The notes beneath the pieces were generated by a model. That model was not told the DNA's origin. It did not search any database and saw only the letters and a list, made by a program, of their open reading frames with translations. This document shows positions 31,042 through 39,792 of a stretch of DNA of 64,000 nt, piece by piece (within the stretch, counting starts at the first letter, position 1; the number at the start of each line of letters is the position of its first letter). A program made the translations under genes and the position numbers. Source of the DNA: Myxococcales bacterium (lineage in GTDB: Bacteria; Myxococcota_A; UBA9160; UBA4427); NCBI GenBank assembly GCA_012959865.1, contig DUCH01000382.1, forward strand, positions 18,874-82,873, written 5' to 3'.

Positions 31042-33558
31042 TTACTGGCTCCGAACTTCGCGCCATCGAGCCTCGGGCAACGGCTTTTGCAGGCGAGGCT
31101 GCCGTTTCTGAAATTTCTGAATGCGAGACTCGATGAGTTCAAGGGTGCGATCTCCGGGGTTCTTGACATAGGGCATCACCGAAACTCTCATATCCTCGTA
31201 GAAAGCCCCACGCACCGTGAGCCATCGGACAGAACCTCGCCAGGCCGGAGGCTTTTGGCCGTATACCTTAAGGCCGAACCCATACCCCGAGCCGGCGAAT
31301 CGAGGAGCGGTAAAGTCGACCACCGTACGATCCTCGGTGACGGGCGGGATGTCGCGGACGAATTCGCGGTAGGCCGGAGTGTCGAAGATGAAGAACGAGA
31401 GAAGATGTTCTGGCCCGTAGAGCGGGATTCGCTTCAGGTCCCGCAGAACGTTGGGGCGTTTCATTCTTTCCAGCAACTTCGCGAAGTCGACCTCAAAGGG
31501 CTCCTTGTGCCCAATCAGGAGAATGGGTCCTCTCGAAAGTTGCTGCCAAGCCGTCACATAGGGGAATGCGTCGGAGAGAGCCCGAAAGAACATGGCCTCG
31601 TCCTCTACCGGTAGCTGCCCGACCATCAGCCATTGGATGAGGAGACCTCCTGGCGCGAGTCTCTTGGCGGCATCCTGATAAAATTCCTTCGTATAGATGT
31701 TCACGACGCCTGCGGTAAATATCTCGGGCGGTTCCAACAGGATCACATCGTATACTTGTTCGGTGCCGAGAACGAAAGTACGTCCATCCTCGACATGAGT
31801 GCGGACCTTGCTCTTGGCGAGCACATCGTCGTTTGTCCAGAAGTACGGCGCTGCGAGCATGGCGTTGGGCGAAAGCTCGACATTGTCCACGAGCGTCACC
31901 GATGGATAGGACGCCACTGCAGAAAGGCTGTTTCCGACTCCGAAGCAAATGTGGAGCACCCGGCTGGGCTCGCCGGGGTGGAGGAGCATGGGCAAGTGGG
32001 CAAAAAAGAAATTCCAGGGAACGGTGTTGGTGCCGGCGGTCCCACGTTGATCGTCATAGACGATTGTCCGCTGCTTATTCGGCCCGTATTCGATTACCCC
32101 GACTGTATCCGTAGCGCCCTCGTGGTAGAACACCAGATCCTGGTCCGGGGTGTTGAAGGTGCTGGTGAACAGGTCGTGGGGCACGAGGAAGATTGCGGCC
32201 GCGATGAATGCGACGGACAATCCGCCCAAGCCAACGCGGGCTTGCAACCCCTCCAGGCTTGTCACCGCGAGGGTTCCCGCAATCGCGAAGTTCAAAACCA
32301 CCAGGAAAACGATGCTCTGCTGCATACCCAAGAGGGGGATCAAGACGAATGACGCGCCCAGGGACCCCAGGATCGAGCCCGCGGTATTGACCGCGTAGAC
32401 CCGCCCCAGGCCAAAGCCCAGCCGTTCGACGCCCCGGGTGCAGATATCGGTCGCGAGGGGAAGTGTTGCTCCGAGAAAGACCGTAGGTAGGAAGAGAATA
32501 AGCGCCGAGCGAAGGAACATCGTGCTGATCGACTGCTGGAAACTGGTGACCTCTACACTTCCGATCAGGTCGGTGGAGATCTTGGACAGGTCCTGAAATA
32601 GAAAGCTCGAGAGAAGGAAACCGAGCCCGACGCAGAGTTGAAGCACGGCGAAGAGTCGGACAGGGCGCCGGAGTCGCGCGAGCCAAACGCTGTAGATCGC
32701 GCTTCCCAGGGCGATGCCGGTGAGGAACGTGGCCAGCATGGTGGTGAAGGCATAGGTGGAGTTGTAGAGGAAGCGCGTAAGTGCACGGGTCCAAAGAACC
32801 TCGTAGGCGAGGGATGCGAATCCCGAGAGACCGATCGAGCCCAGTACGAGCCACATCACGAAGCTCGGAATTGATTCCTCCTGGGATTCGCTGTCGCCAG
32901 TGCTTTGGGCGCTGCTTTCCTTTGGGGCGATGTCCGCATTTCCGCCCGCCTGTCGCCAGGCGAGCAACCCGGCGATGGTCGCAACGAAAAAATTAATCCC
33001 CACTGCGAACAAGTTGGACCGCTCAAGGCCGAGATGCTCGATGAAATAGAAACCCGCGGCGAGAGTGCCGAAGGTCGCTCCGAGGGTGTTTAGGAAGTAG
33101 AGAAGACCGGCACTTCTTCCGACTTCCGCCCTGTGCCGAACGAAGAACCGCACGAGAATTGGAAACGTTCCGCCCATCAAGATGGTGGGGGGCAAGAGGA
33201 GAACCCCTGCCAGGAGGGCACGGGCCAGGGCAAATTGGGCCGGGGGGAGTTCGAGTTGATGCAACTCGACAAATATCGCTCGCATGGCGGTGAATAAGCT
33301 GGGGACGGCCAGGGCATAGAGTCCAATGAGAAACTCGAGGACCGCATAGGCGCGCAGAGGGTTGCTCCGGTGATCGATCCAGCGGCCGAAGTAAAAGCTG
33401 CCCGCCGCGAGCCCCGCCATGAAGGTAGCCAGAACGGTGGATATCGCGTAGGTGGACACGCCGAACGTCAGGGCCAACCAGCGCATCCATACGACTTCAT
33501 AAACCAGCGCGGCAACGCCTGAGATGAAAAAAATCGAAAGAATTATGGGCCGAATCAT
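31042..33558 (-). CDS. Large membrane protein with C-terminal spermidine-synthase-like domain
   Basis: An 838-residue fusion. Two blocks of membrane helices (about 1-220 and 240-470), each opening with a similar GxAALVYEVVWMRW / GFASLAYEVLWTRAL motif, look like a duplicated MFS-type unit. The C-terminal domain (about 510-830) has the methyltransferase-like fold of polyamine synthases: VLHICFGVGNSL, VTLVDNVELSPNAM, VRTHVEDGRTFVL, YDVILLEPPE. However, the GGGDGG and DssDP motifs needed for aminopropyl transfer are missing, so spermidine synthesis is unlikely. Such fused proteins are widespread and mostly uncharacterised. The next minus-strand upstream gene starts 22 bases before it. Confidence 0.88.
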   Translation of the reverse strand: MIRPIILSIFFISGVAALVYEVVWMRWLALTFGVSTYAISTVLATFMAGLAAGSFYFGRWIDHRSNPLRAYAVLEFLIGLYALAVPSLFTAMRAIFVELHQLELPPAQFALARALLAGVLLLPPTILMGGTFPILVRFFVRHRAEVGRSAGLLYFLNTLGATFGTLAAGFYFIEHLGLERSNLFAVGINFFVATIAGLLAWRQAGGNADIAPKESSAQSTGDSESQEESIPSFVMWLVLGSIGLSGFASLAYEVLWTRALTRFLYNSTYAFTTMLATFLTGIALGSAIYSVWLARLRRPVRLFAVLQLCVGLGFLLSSFLFQDLSKISTDLIGSVEVTSFQQSISTMFLRSALILFLPTVFLGATLPLATDICTRGVERLGFGLGRVYAVNTAGSILGSLGASFVLIPLLGMQQSIVFLVVLNFAIAGTLAVTSLEGLQARVGLGGLSVAFIAAAIFLVPHDLFTSTFNTPDQDLVFYHEGATDTVGVIEYGPNKQRTIVYDDQRGTAGTNTVPWNFFFAHLPMLLHPGEPSRVLHICFGVGNSLSAVASYPSVTLVDNVELSPNAMLAAPYFWTNDDVLAKSKVRTHVEDGRTFVLGTEQVYDVILLEPPEIFTAGVVNIYTKEFYQDAAKRLAPGGLLIQWLMVGQLPVEDEAMFFRALSDAFPYVTAWQQLSRGPILLIGHKEPFEVDFAKLLERMKRPNVLRDLKRIPLYGPEHLLSFFIFDTPAYREFVRDIPPVTEDRTVVDFTAPRFAGSGYGFGLKVYGQKPPAWRGSVRWLTVRGAFYEDMRVSVMPYVKNPGDRTLELIESRIQKFQKRQPRLQKPLPEARWREVRSQ

Positions 33559-33580
33559 CAGAGCGAGCCTATCACACAGG

Positions 33581-34267
33581 CTAGTCGGCTGGAATCCGAC
33601 TCTCAGACGTTACGGATTCGCTGATCACGCGAGAGTTCAGAACCAAGGGCAGGTAGAGGGTCATGTCCATTCGGGTTCTCGACGGCACCGACCGCCCATC
33701 GAGATCGTCAAAGAACAATTCCAACTCCATTTTTTTCATCGCCATTGGAAATGCCGCGATGGTGCCGTGGGAGGAATGAAGGCTGAGATCGCTGGCTGTG
33801 AACTCCAGCACACCCTCGAAGTGTCTTTCCGTTTTCTGTTTGGGGATGACTCTTAGGCGATAGAAGGGCGCGTCACCCCCGAGTTGTTGGGGTAAAAGTT
33901 CGAACCGATAGTGCTGATGGCCAGTGGGGCCGAAGATTCGGAGGGGGGGCTTGCGGTCGCGCTCCTTGGGCTCACACGCCTCGGGCTTGGCGCTCGCGCC
34001 GTTTACCGTGCAACTGAGAATCTTGATTTGAGGACGCTCTCCGACGTGGGCTAAGACATCTTGCTCCGAAACCGAGGTTTTGCGGACTTTGCCACTGTCG
34101 GGATCAAGTTCACGAACGGTCATGGTTCGGCGAATACGGATATTTGGGTACTTCTCCTCCAACTGGGAGACATGCTGGTAGATTCGGTCGATGGTTTCGC
34201 CATCCGTGAGCCCAGCGGCCCCAGCGCTCCAGAACAGCAAGGGGAGAATGAGGAGCGTTTTCCGCAT
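33581..34267 (-). CDS. Exported protein, LolA-like fold possible
   Basis: A 228-residue protein whose signal peptide (MRKTLLILPLLFWSAGAAG) fixes the start at ATG 34267 rather than at a longer in-frame reading. The rest is beta-rich with an N-terminal helix (IDRIYQHVSQLEEKY), paired strands containing EPKERDRKPPLRIFG, a FYRLRVIPKQ strand and SVPSRTRMDMTLYLPL. This strand order and the repeated VLEFTASDLSL/MELELFFDD turns resemble the outer-membrane lipoprotein-sorting (LolA-like) fold, but I cannot confirm it. Two cysteines in LSCTVNGASAKPEACEP may form a disulfide. Cotranscribed with the membrane fusion protein downstream (22-base gap). Confidence 0.7.
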   Translation of the reverse strand: MRKTLLILPLLFWSAGAAGLTDGETIDRIYQHVSQLEEKYPNIRIRRTMTVRELDPDSGKVRKTSVSEQDVLAHVGERPQIKILSCTVNGASAKPEACEPKERDRKPPLRIFGPTGHQHYRFELLPQQLGGDAPFYRLRVIPKQKTERHFEGVLEFTASDLSLHSSHGTIAAFPMAMKKMELELFFDDLDGRSVPSRTRMDMTLYLPLVLNSRVISESVTSESRIPAD

Positions 34268-34469
34268 TGTTGACTGACTCCTTCCAACGGCAGTTTCGCT
34301 GTGAGAGACTAGCGGGTGCAACTGGGTTGGGGGAAGGCGGCGGCGTGGAACTCGCTCCGAAGCGTCGGCTCGTGTCGGGCCACGGGCCAATCGGGTCCTA
34401 CTGGTGAAAATCGCTGAATGCGAGACAATTCAGACGCCGAAACTTTCCGCAAGGCTTCAAGGAGAACTC

Positions 34470-36086
34470 ATGTTAGAGAGTACGATGCAGGACGCGCCCC
34501 TTTCGATTCGCTCGATCTTTGAATTTGGGCGGCGAGTGTATGCGGACAGCCAGGTGGTCACCTTTGAGGGTGAGAGCTGTCGTAGGGCGAGCTTCGCCGA
34601 GGTGGGCGCGCGGGCGGAAAAGCTGGCCGCCGCTCTGGAGCGTTTGGGCGTGCGGCCCGGCGATCGGGTGGGGACCTTCCAGTGGAATAATCAGGAACAT
34701 CTCGAGGCATATTTCGCGGTGCCCTGCATGGGGGCCGTGCTTCACACCCTCAATATTCGACTCTTTCCCGAGCAACTCAGTTATGTGATCAATCACGCGG
34801 AAGATGACGTGATCTTGGTGGATGCATCCTTGGTGCCGCTCCTCGCAAAGGTGGTCGACGACTTGAAGAAGCGACCCACTTTCATCCTAGTCGGGGAGGG
34901 CGACGCTTCCGCGCTGGGCGAGGTGCTTCACTATGAGGATTTGCTCGCAGCGGAATCACTCGGCTACTCGTGGCCCGAGATCGAAGAACGGCAAGCGGCG
35001 GCCATGTGTTATACGAGCGGGACGACTGGCAATCCGAAAGGGGTAGTCTACAGCCATCGCTCGAGCGTGTTGCACTCGATGGCGGCGAACTCGGCGGCGA
35101 CATTCGGACTCTCCCAGACCGATCGCGCGTTGATGATCGTTCCGATGTTCCACGCGAATGCTTGGGGTCTCCCCCACGCGACATGGCAGGCCGGGGCCGA
35201 CATGATTCTCCCCGAGAAATTTTTGCAAGCCGAGCCGCTGTGTCGGCTGATCGCCGAGGAAAGGCCGACCTTCTCGGGCGCTGTCCCGACGGTTTGGAAC
35301 GAAATTCTTCGCTATTCGGCGGGCAATTCCGTCGACTTGTCGAGCCTGCGGATGGTGGTCTGTGGCGGCTCGGCGGTACCCCGAAGTCTGATGGAGGCAT
35401 TGGAGGAAAAACATGGGGTGCGAATGATCCAAGCGTGGGGAATGACCGAGACGAGTCCACTCGCGGCGATCGCCCACCCGCCCAGAGGGCACGACCCCGG
35501 GGAAGAGATGGATTGGCGGACACGAACCGGTCGCATTTCAGCGGGGGTTGAATTGCGGATTGTCGATGACGAGGGCAAGGAATTGCCCTGGGATGGCGAG
35601 TCGGTGGGTGAGATTCAGGTGCGCGGTCCGTGGATCACGGGCTCCTACTACAAGGATCCGTCGGACGATAAGTTTCAGAATGGCTGGCTTCGAACGGGTG
35701 ACGTCGCGCACGTGGATTCCCTCGGCTTTATTCAGATCACGGATCGCGCCAAAGACGTCATCAAATCCGGGGGGGAATGGATTTCCTCGGTCGAACTCGA
35801 AAACGAAATCATGGCGCATCCGGAAGTTGTGGAGGCAGCCGTGGTTGGGGTTCCCGACGAGCGATGGGACGAGCGCCCCATGGCGTGCGTGGTTCTCACG
35901 GACGGAGCCAAGGCGGGCGCCGCAGAGTTGACCGAATTTTTGGCGGCCCGGGTCGCGAAATGGTGGCTTCCCGAGCGTTGGACCTTTATCGATGAGGTAC
36001 CGAAAACCAGTGTCGGAAAATTCGACAAGAAGGTGCTCCGGGCGCGGCACGAGAAGGGGGAACTTCGGGTCGAAGGTATTGAGTGA
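34470..36086 (+). CDS. Acyl-CoA synthetase (AMP-forming ligase, FadD family)
   Basis: A 538-residue adenylating enzyme that activates a carboxylic acid to its CoA thioester. The ATP-binding loop is YTSGTTGNPKG (181-191). Further core motifs are MIVPMFHANAWG, AVPTVWNEIL, QAWGMTETSPLA, RTGDVAHVDSLGFIQITDRAKDVIKSGGEWISS split across the A8 hinge, and the catalytic lysine in VPKTSVGKFDKK near the C terminus. The profile is that of medium/long-chain fatty acyl-CoA ligases (DmdB/FadD-like). A GGAG site 5 bases before ATG 34470 sets the start; the in-frame upstream ATG at 34404 lacks one. The EthD gene follows 57 bases later on the same strand. Confidence 0.93.
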   Translation: MLESTMQDAPLSIRSIFEFGRRVYADSQVVTFEGESCRRASFAEVGARAEKLAAALERLGVRPGDRVGTFQWNNQEHLEAYFAVPCMGAVLHTLNIRLFPEQLSYVINHAEDDVILVDASLVPLLAKVVDDLKKRPTFILVGEGDASALGEVLHYEDLLAAESLGYSWPEIEERQAAAMCYTSGTTGNPKGVVYSHRSSVLHSMAANSAATFGLSQTDRALMIVPMFHANAWGLPHATWQAGADMILPEKFLQAEPLCRLIAEERPTFSGAVPTVWNEILRYSAGNSVDLSSLRMVVCGGSAVPRSLMEALEEKHGVRMIQAWGMTETSPLAAIAHPPRGHDPGEEMDWRTRTGRISAGVELRIVDDEGKELPWDGESVGEIQVRGPWITGSYYKDPSDDKFQNGWLRTGDVAHVDSLGFIQITDRAKDVIKSGGEWISSVELENEIMAHPEVVEAAVVGVPDERWDERPMACVVLTDGAKAGAAELTEFLAARVAKWWLPERWTFIDEVPKTSVGKFDKKVLRARHEKGELRVEGIE

Positions 36087-36143
36087 CCGCGGACAGCAAG
36101 CGGTGGTTTATTGGACAGTCGATTGGGCAGGAGGTGAAGTGAG

Positions 36144-36521
36144 ATGATCAAATTGGTCTACTGCGTTCGGCGAAAGGCCGAAATTACGGAGAGCGAGTTT
36201 TATCGTTACTGGCTCGAGGAGCACGGCCCGCTGGTCAAGAGCGTGGCCCATGTCCTGAGGGCTCGGCGCTATGTCCAGAGTCACTCGACGGCGGCTGGGG
36301 TCAACGCCAGTCTTTCCGAGGGGCGGGGATTGGGTGACCCTTTTGACGGCATCACCGAAGTCTGGTGGGAAAGCATCGACGAACTCGTTGCGGGTACGGC
36401 GTCGGCCGAGGGTCAAGAAGCGGCAAAGCGCCTGCAGATCGACGAGTCTCACTTCATCGACTTTGCGGATTCCCGACTATTTCTCACCGAAGAGCACGAG
36501 ATCTTCGATATCCCAGGTTGA
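36144..36521 (+). CDS. EthD-domain protein
   Basis: A 125-residue single EthD domain: VYCVRRKAEITESEFYRYWLE, then EHGPLVKSVAHVLRARRYVQSHS, FDGITEVWWESIDEL, and a final ESHFIDFADSRLFLTEEHEIF. The W...HGP core matches both halves of the tandem protein at 25673-26341. An AGGAGGTGA ribosome site lies about 5 bases upstream of the ATG. It probably shares a transcript with the acyl-CoA ligase upstream. Function in this subgroup is unknown; possible roles are small-molecule decarboxylation, cyclisation or binding. Confidence 0.9.
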   Translation: MIKLVYCVRRKAEITESEFYRYWLEEHGPLVKSVAHVLRARRYVQSHSTAAGVNASLSEGRGLGDPFDGITEVWWESIDELVAGTASAEGQEAAKRLQIDESHFIDFADSRLFLTEEHEIFDIPG

Positions 36522-36548
36522 ATCCGCCGGTTGTGTGTCGGGTGTTCG

Positions 36549-37868
36549 CTACAGGATTAGCGCGATCCCGAAGATGACCCCGCAAAAGCTCAGGGCGACG
36601 AACGTGTAGCCCATGATTTCTCGAGCACCGATTTTGGCGATGGCGAGCACGGGGACCAAAACCAGGGGCTGGATCAAGTTGGTCCATTGATCCCCCATGG
36701 CGACAGCCATGGCGACCCGCGGCAGATCCGCCCCCACCTGCTGAGCGGCGGCCATCATGAGGGGGCCCTGGACCGCCCATTGGCCACCTCCCGATGGGAT
36801 AAAAATATTCAGAACCCCTCCCGAGATGAAAGCCCATAGCGGGAGGGTGGTGGCACTGGAAAACGACACAAAGAAGTCGATGATCATCGCGACCAGTCCG
36901 GAATCGAGCATGATGGCGGCAATGCCCGCGTAAAAGGGATATTGCAGGAGGAAAGGGACGGCGACCCGGCCACCCTCCACGAGAATTTCGACATAGCGCA
37001 CGGCCGATCCTGCCAGGGCGAGCCCGGCGAAGAGAAAACCGAAGTTGAGGATATTGAGTTCAAGGCCCATCTCGCGCAGGAAGAAGTGGTCGAACATATA
37101 GACTCCGGCCATGACGACGATGACTCCGATCAGCCATGGGGAGCTGTCCATGCGCTCGGCTGGGCTCTTGGATCCACTCGCGCCCTCTCGTTGTGGAGTG
37201 GTGTCGACGAATCCCGGGCCTTCCATTTCCTGGATTGCCTCGGGGTCTCGGGGGCGCAGCCACGCCATCAGGACCGGAAGGGTGACGAGAATCGTCATCG
37301 CGACGGTGATATTCCACGCTGTAAAGAGCGTGAGGCTCGTGGGGATCAACCCGATTTGGGACTCGAGAAAATGGCCAGGCGTGGCGACGGCGAGGCCCAC
37401 CGAACTCGTGAGGCCCTGATGCCAGATGACGAATCCGGAGAACGAGGAGGCCACGAGCAGCGGGTAATGAACCCGAATTCCGCCGTCTCGACAGCGCTCG
37501 CCGAGGGTTCGCGCCATGATGCCGGCGGTGACGAGGCTGAGACCCCAGGAAAGCAGCGCGGCGATTCCGGTGATCGCACACGCGGTCATATAGGCCCCTC
37601 GCGCCGAGTGGACCCCCTGGGCGATTCGCCGGAGCCCGCGCTTGACTGGAGGGGTGTTGGCCAACCCGAATCCGAGCAAAAGGGTCAGGGTGATCTGGTT
37701 GGTAAAGAGAAGCAGGTTCCAGAATCCGTTGCCCCAGGACTGGATGGCCGAATTCAGGGGATACCGGGTGATCCCCACGGCGCATAGAAACGTCAGGAGG
37801 GTGAGGCCCAGCGCGACCGCGAAGGCATCGGGGATCCAGCGGATGAAGAGGGACACGAGTCGGTTCAT
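36549..37868 (-). CDS. Short-chain fatty acid transporter, AtoE family
   Basis: A 439-residue inner-membrane protein with about eleven helices. It matches the AtoE/short-chain fatty acid transporter family from the N-terminal FIRWIPDAFAVALGLTLL, through ITLTLLLGFGLANTPPVK, SLVTAGIMARTLGERCR, VHYPLLVASSFSGFVIWHQGLTSS (in parts) and the C-terminal FIPSGGGQWAVQGP, which is the family's most conserved segment. Members import acetoacetate, butyrate and similar acids. It converges with the acyl-CoA ligase/EthD pair, so uptake and CoA activation of a carboxylate are encoded side by side. A cytoplasmic loop at about 205-240 is polar and charged. Confidence 0.93.
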   Translation of the reverse strand: MNRLVSLFIRWIPDAFAVALGLTLLTFLCAVGITRYPLNSAIQSWGNGFWNLLLFTNQITLTLLLGFGLANTPPVKRGLRRIAQGVHSARGAYMTACAITGIAALLSWGLSLVTAGIMARTLGERCRDGGIRVHYPLLVASSFSGFVIWHQGLTSSVGLAVATPGHFLESQIGLIPTSLTLFTAWNITVAMTILVTLPVLMAWLRPRDPEAIQEMEGPGFVDTTPQREGASGSKSPAERMDSSPWLIGVIVVMAGVYMFDHFFLREMGLELNILNFGFLFAGLALAGSAVRYVEILVEGGRVAVPFLLQYPFYAGIAAIMLDSGLVAMIIDFFVSFSSATTLPLWAFISGGVLNIFIPSGGGQWAVQGPLMMAAAQQVGADLPRVAMAVAMGDQWTNLIQPLVLVPVLAIAKIGAREIMGYTFVALSFCGVIFGIALIL

Positions 37869-37898
37869 GGATGCCTTCTTAGGGAATCAGTCGGGGTG

Positions 37899-38798
37899 CT
37901 AGAGCCAAGTATTCATCAGATGATCGCGGAGAGCTTTTGCATCGACGTCCGTGGCCGCTCGCACATTAGCGGCTCCCGACTCGCTCTCGGTCACGGCGCG
38001 GTCATCGATTCGGATCCGCCGCTCGGAAAATGAGCAGAGAGTCTCTTCGACCAGCACGGCAGCGGTGAGGGGATCGTGGAGTGCAACTCGGGGCGTCGGA
38101 TGGCCGGAATGCCCACGAAGAAATTCGAGCCAACGCCGACACAGAACCGCGAGTTGCTTGGCCAGTGCATCCCCGCCCGCCAGGCGTTCGACGTCGCCTT
38201 CCTCCAGCGCCGTCCGGAAGGTGACTTCGGCGGGGATTACCCGGGGCAGAACCCCATGCGCCGCGCCGATGACGTGTTGTACGGCGAGAGGGTCACAGAA
38301 CCAATTCCATTCGGAGATTCCCTCGATCATGCCCGGCAACACGATATCGGTGAGTTTTCCGCCCATGATGGCCAGGGGGGGCAAGGAGTGACCGCTGTCC
38401 ACTAGGGCCCCGAGATTGGAGAGCGGGCCGATCGCGAGCACGACCTCGGGTCGGGCCGCGGCGAGAGCATCGGCGAGGGTCGCCACTCGCGCCTCGCGGT
38501 CGTCCTCGGGATCGGTTCGAAGTCGGGGCGCCGGGGCCTCGATGATGCCCTGGCCCTCGTGGCCGAACATCAGGCCCTGGCGGCCTGGGGCGAGAGGGGC
38601 GCCCAAACCGCTGATGACGGGCACATCGGGGGCCCCCGCGACTTGCAACAGCGCGCGGGCGATCTCGCTCCGAAGTGTGACATCGCCGAAGACCGTCGAG
38701 ACCCCGACCAACTCAAAGTCGGGGTGCCGGAGCACATAGGCCAATGCGAGCGCGTCGTCGACATCGCTGCCGATGTCGGTATCGATCCAGATCCGCAT
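37899..38798 (-). CDS. Nucleoside hydrolase (inosine/uridine-preferring family)
   Basis: A 299-residue protein starting with the calcium-binding aspartate cluster IDTDIGSDVDDALALA (D6, D8, D14, D15), the signature of nucleoside hydrolases. Other family segments are GVSTVFGDVTLRSEIARALL, DVPVISGLGAPL, LAIGPLSNLGALV, IMGGKLTDI-like block and EWNWFCDPLAVQHVI, with the late metal ligand aspartate in ALHDPLTAAVLVE. It hydrolyses N-ribosyl bonds of nucleosides or of related cofactors, giving base and ribose. The G-S-D insertion in the first motif occurs in a subset of family members. It lies 30 bases upstream (on the minus strand) of the transporter gene, possibly cotranscribed. Confidence 0.92.
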   Translation of the reverse strand: MRIWIDTDIGSDVDDALALAYVLRHPDFELVGVSTVFGDVTLRSEIARALLQVAGAPDVPVISGLGAPLAPGRQGLMFGHEGQGIIEAPAPRLRTDPEDDREARVATLADALAAARPEVVLAIGPLSNLGALVDSGHSLPPLAIMGGKLTDIVLPGMIEGISEWNWFCDPLAVQHVIGAAHGVLPRVIPAEVTFRTALEEGDVERLAGGDALAKQLAVLCRRWLEFLRGHSGHPTPRVALHDPLTAAVLVEETLCSFSERRIRIDDRAVTESESGAANVRAATDVDAKALRDHLMNTWL

Positions 38799-38910
38799 GG
38801 TGGGAGTCTATCCATGCAAGCGAATGAATCCAAGCGTTGAGAATCCGTCGAGGGGGGAGCACGCAGCGGATCTCGATGGGGGTCCAGGCCGGTTCCACCG
38901 GCTGCGTCCC

Positions 38911-39756
38911 TCAGGCGAAGCCGAGGTTGGGTGGACGATCGCTCGGCGCCGGCGGAAGATCGTTTTCCTCTCGAGGCCACACGATGGGGGAAACTTTGCC
39001 GCGAATGGGCGCATCCACCGCGATTCCCTGCCGGTCGGGCACGATGTGGGGAATCCCAGCGCGCCGGACGCATCCATCGGCGAAGTAGATGATGCAGTAG
39101 ACCCGGCGTGTTTTCTGAGTCGAATTGGCATCCGCCTGATGGACCGTGAGTGAATGGTGGAAAACGACAGAACCCGGTTCGGCTTCAACCCAGATAGGTT
39201 GAAGATCGGCAACGGCAGGATCATGGACGATATCGTAGGGCTCTCGAAAAAAGTGCGAGATATCGACAAAGCGTTCCAAACCCACCCGATGCGAGCCGGG
39301 CAAGTAGGCCATTGCACCTGCGCCTCGTTGCGAGCCGTCGAATGGAATCCATGCCGTCACTTGGTCGGCCGGTTTTATCGGCCAGAAGGGCCGGTCCTGA
39401 TGAGCATCGGTTTCACGGCCCCCGGCTTCCTTGTAGAGGGCCTGATCGTGCCAGATGCGCACCGCATCGGCGCCGAGAAGATCTGCGGCCATCTTTCCGA
39501 GATCCGGGTTGAACGTGAAGGCGCGAATTTCCGGATCGTCTTCCCAGAGATTGATGCACTGGATGAAACTCTGCTCGTACAGGCTCTTTTCCGCCATGGG
39601 ACGAGTGTCCGAAGATGTCCGGCCGGCGACTCCGGTGTCCACGGCGGCGCCGAAGGCCTGCCTTTCATCGTCGCGAAAGAAATTTTCAACGACGAGAAAG
39701 CCATCGCGACGGAAGTCTTCAATCTGTTCTGGAGTCAGGCTGCGTTGGGGGCTCAT
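38911..39756 (-). CDS. Phytanoyl-CoA dioxygenase (PhyH) family Fe(II)/2-oxoglutarate oxygenase
   Basis: A 281-residue double-stranded beta-helix oxygenase. It opens with the family's LTPEQIEDFRRDGFLVVENF. The iron-binding H119-x-D121 is in DAHQDRPFW, and the distal histidine is near 206 in SLTVHQADAN, with an arginine for 2-oxoglutarate at about 217. The GAMAYLPGSHR stretch (148-157) is typical of PhyH. Such enzymes hydroxylate fatty acyl-CoAs, small metabolites or halogenate and epimerise related substrates. It lies 37 bases beyond the start of the DUF3604 gene upstream and ends 112 bases before the nucleoside hydrolase start. Confidence 0.9.
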   Translation of the reverse strand: MSPQRSLTPEQIEDFRRDGFLVVENFFRDDERQAFGAAVDTGVAGRTSSDTRPMAEKSLYEQSFIQCINLWEDDPEIRAFTFNPDLGKMAADLLGADAVRIWHDQALYKEAGGRETDAHQDRPFWPIKPADQVTAWIPFDGSQRGAGAMAYLPGSHRVGLERFVDISHFFREPYDIVHDPAVADLQPIWVEAEPGSVVFHHSLTVHQADANSTQKTRRVYCIIYFADGCVRRAGIPHIVPDRQGIAVDAPIRGKVSPIVWPREENDLPPAPSDRPPNLGFA

Positions 39757-39792
39757 TGCGATCCTTTCGGTACTGGAATTCTATCCCGTGTT

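Noticed and set aside
31042..33558. Annotation as spermidine synthase (speE)
   Set aside because: GGGDGG and DssDP catalytic motifs are missing, so only the fold name is kept.
36086..36104. Terminator hairpin ACCGC...GCGGT after the acyl-CoA ligase
   Set aside because: A 5-base stem with a 9-base loop followed by GGTTTATT is weak, and the EthD gene has a good ribosome site suggesting readthrough.
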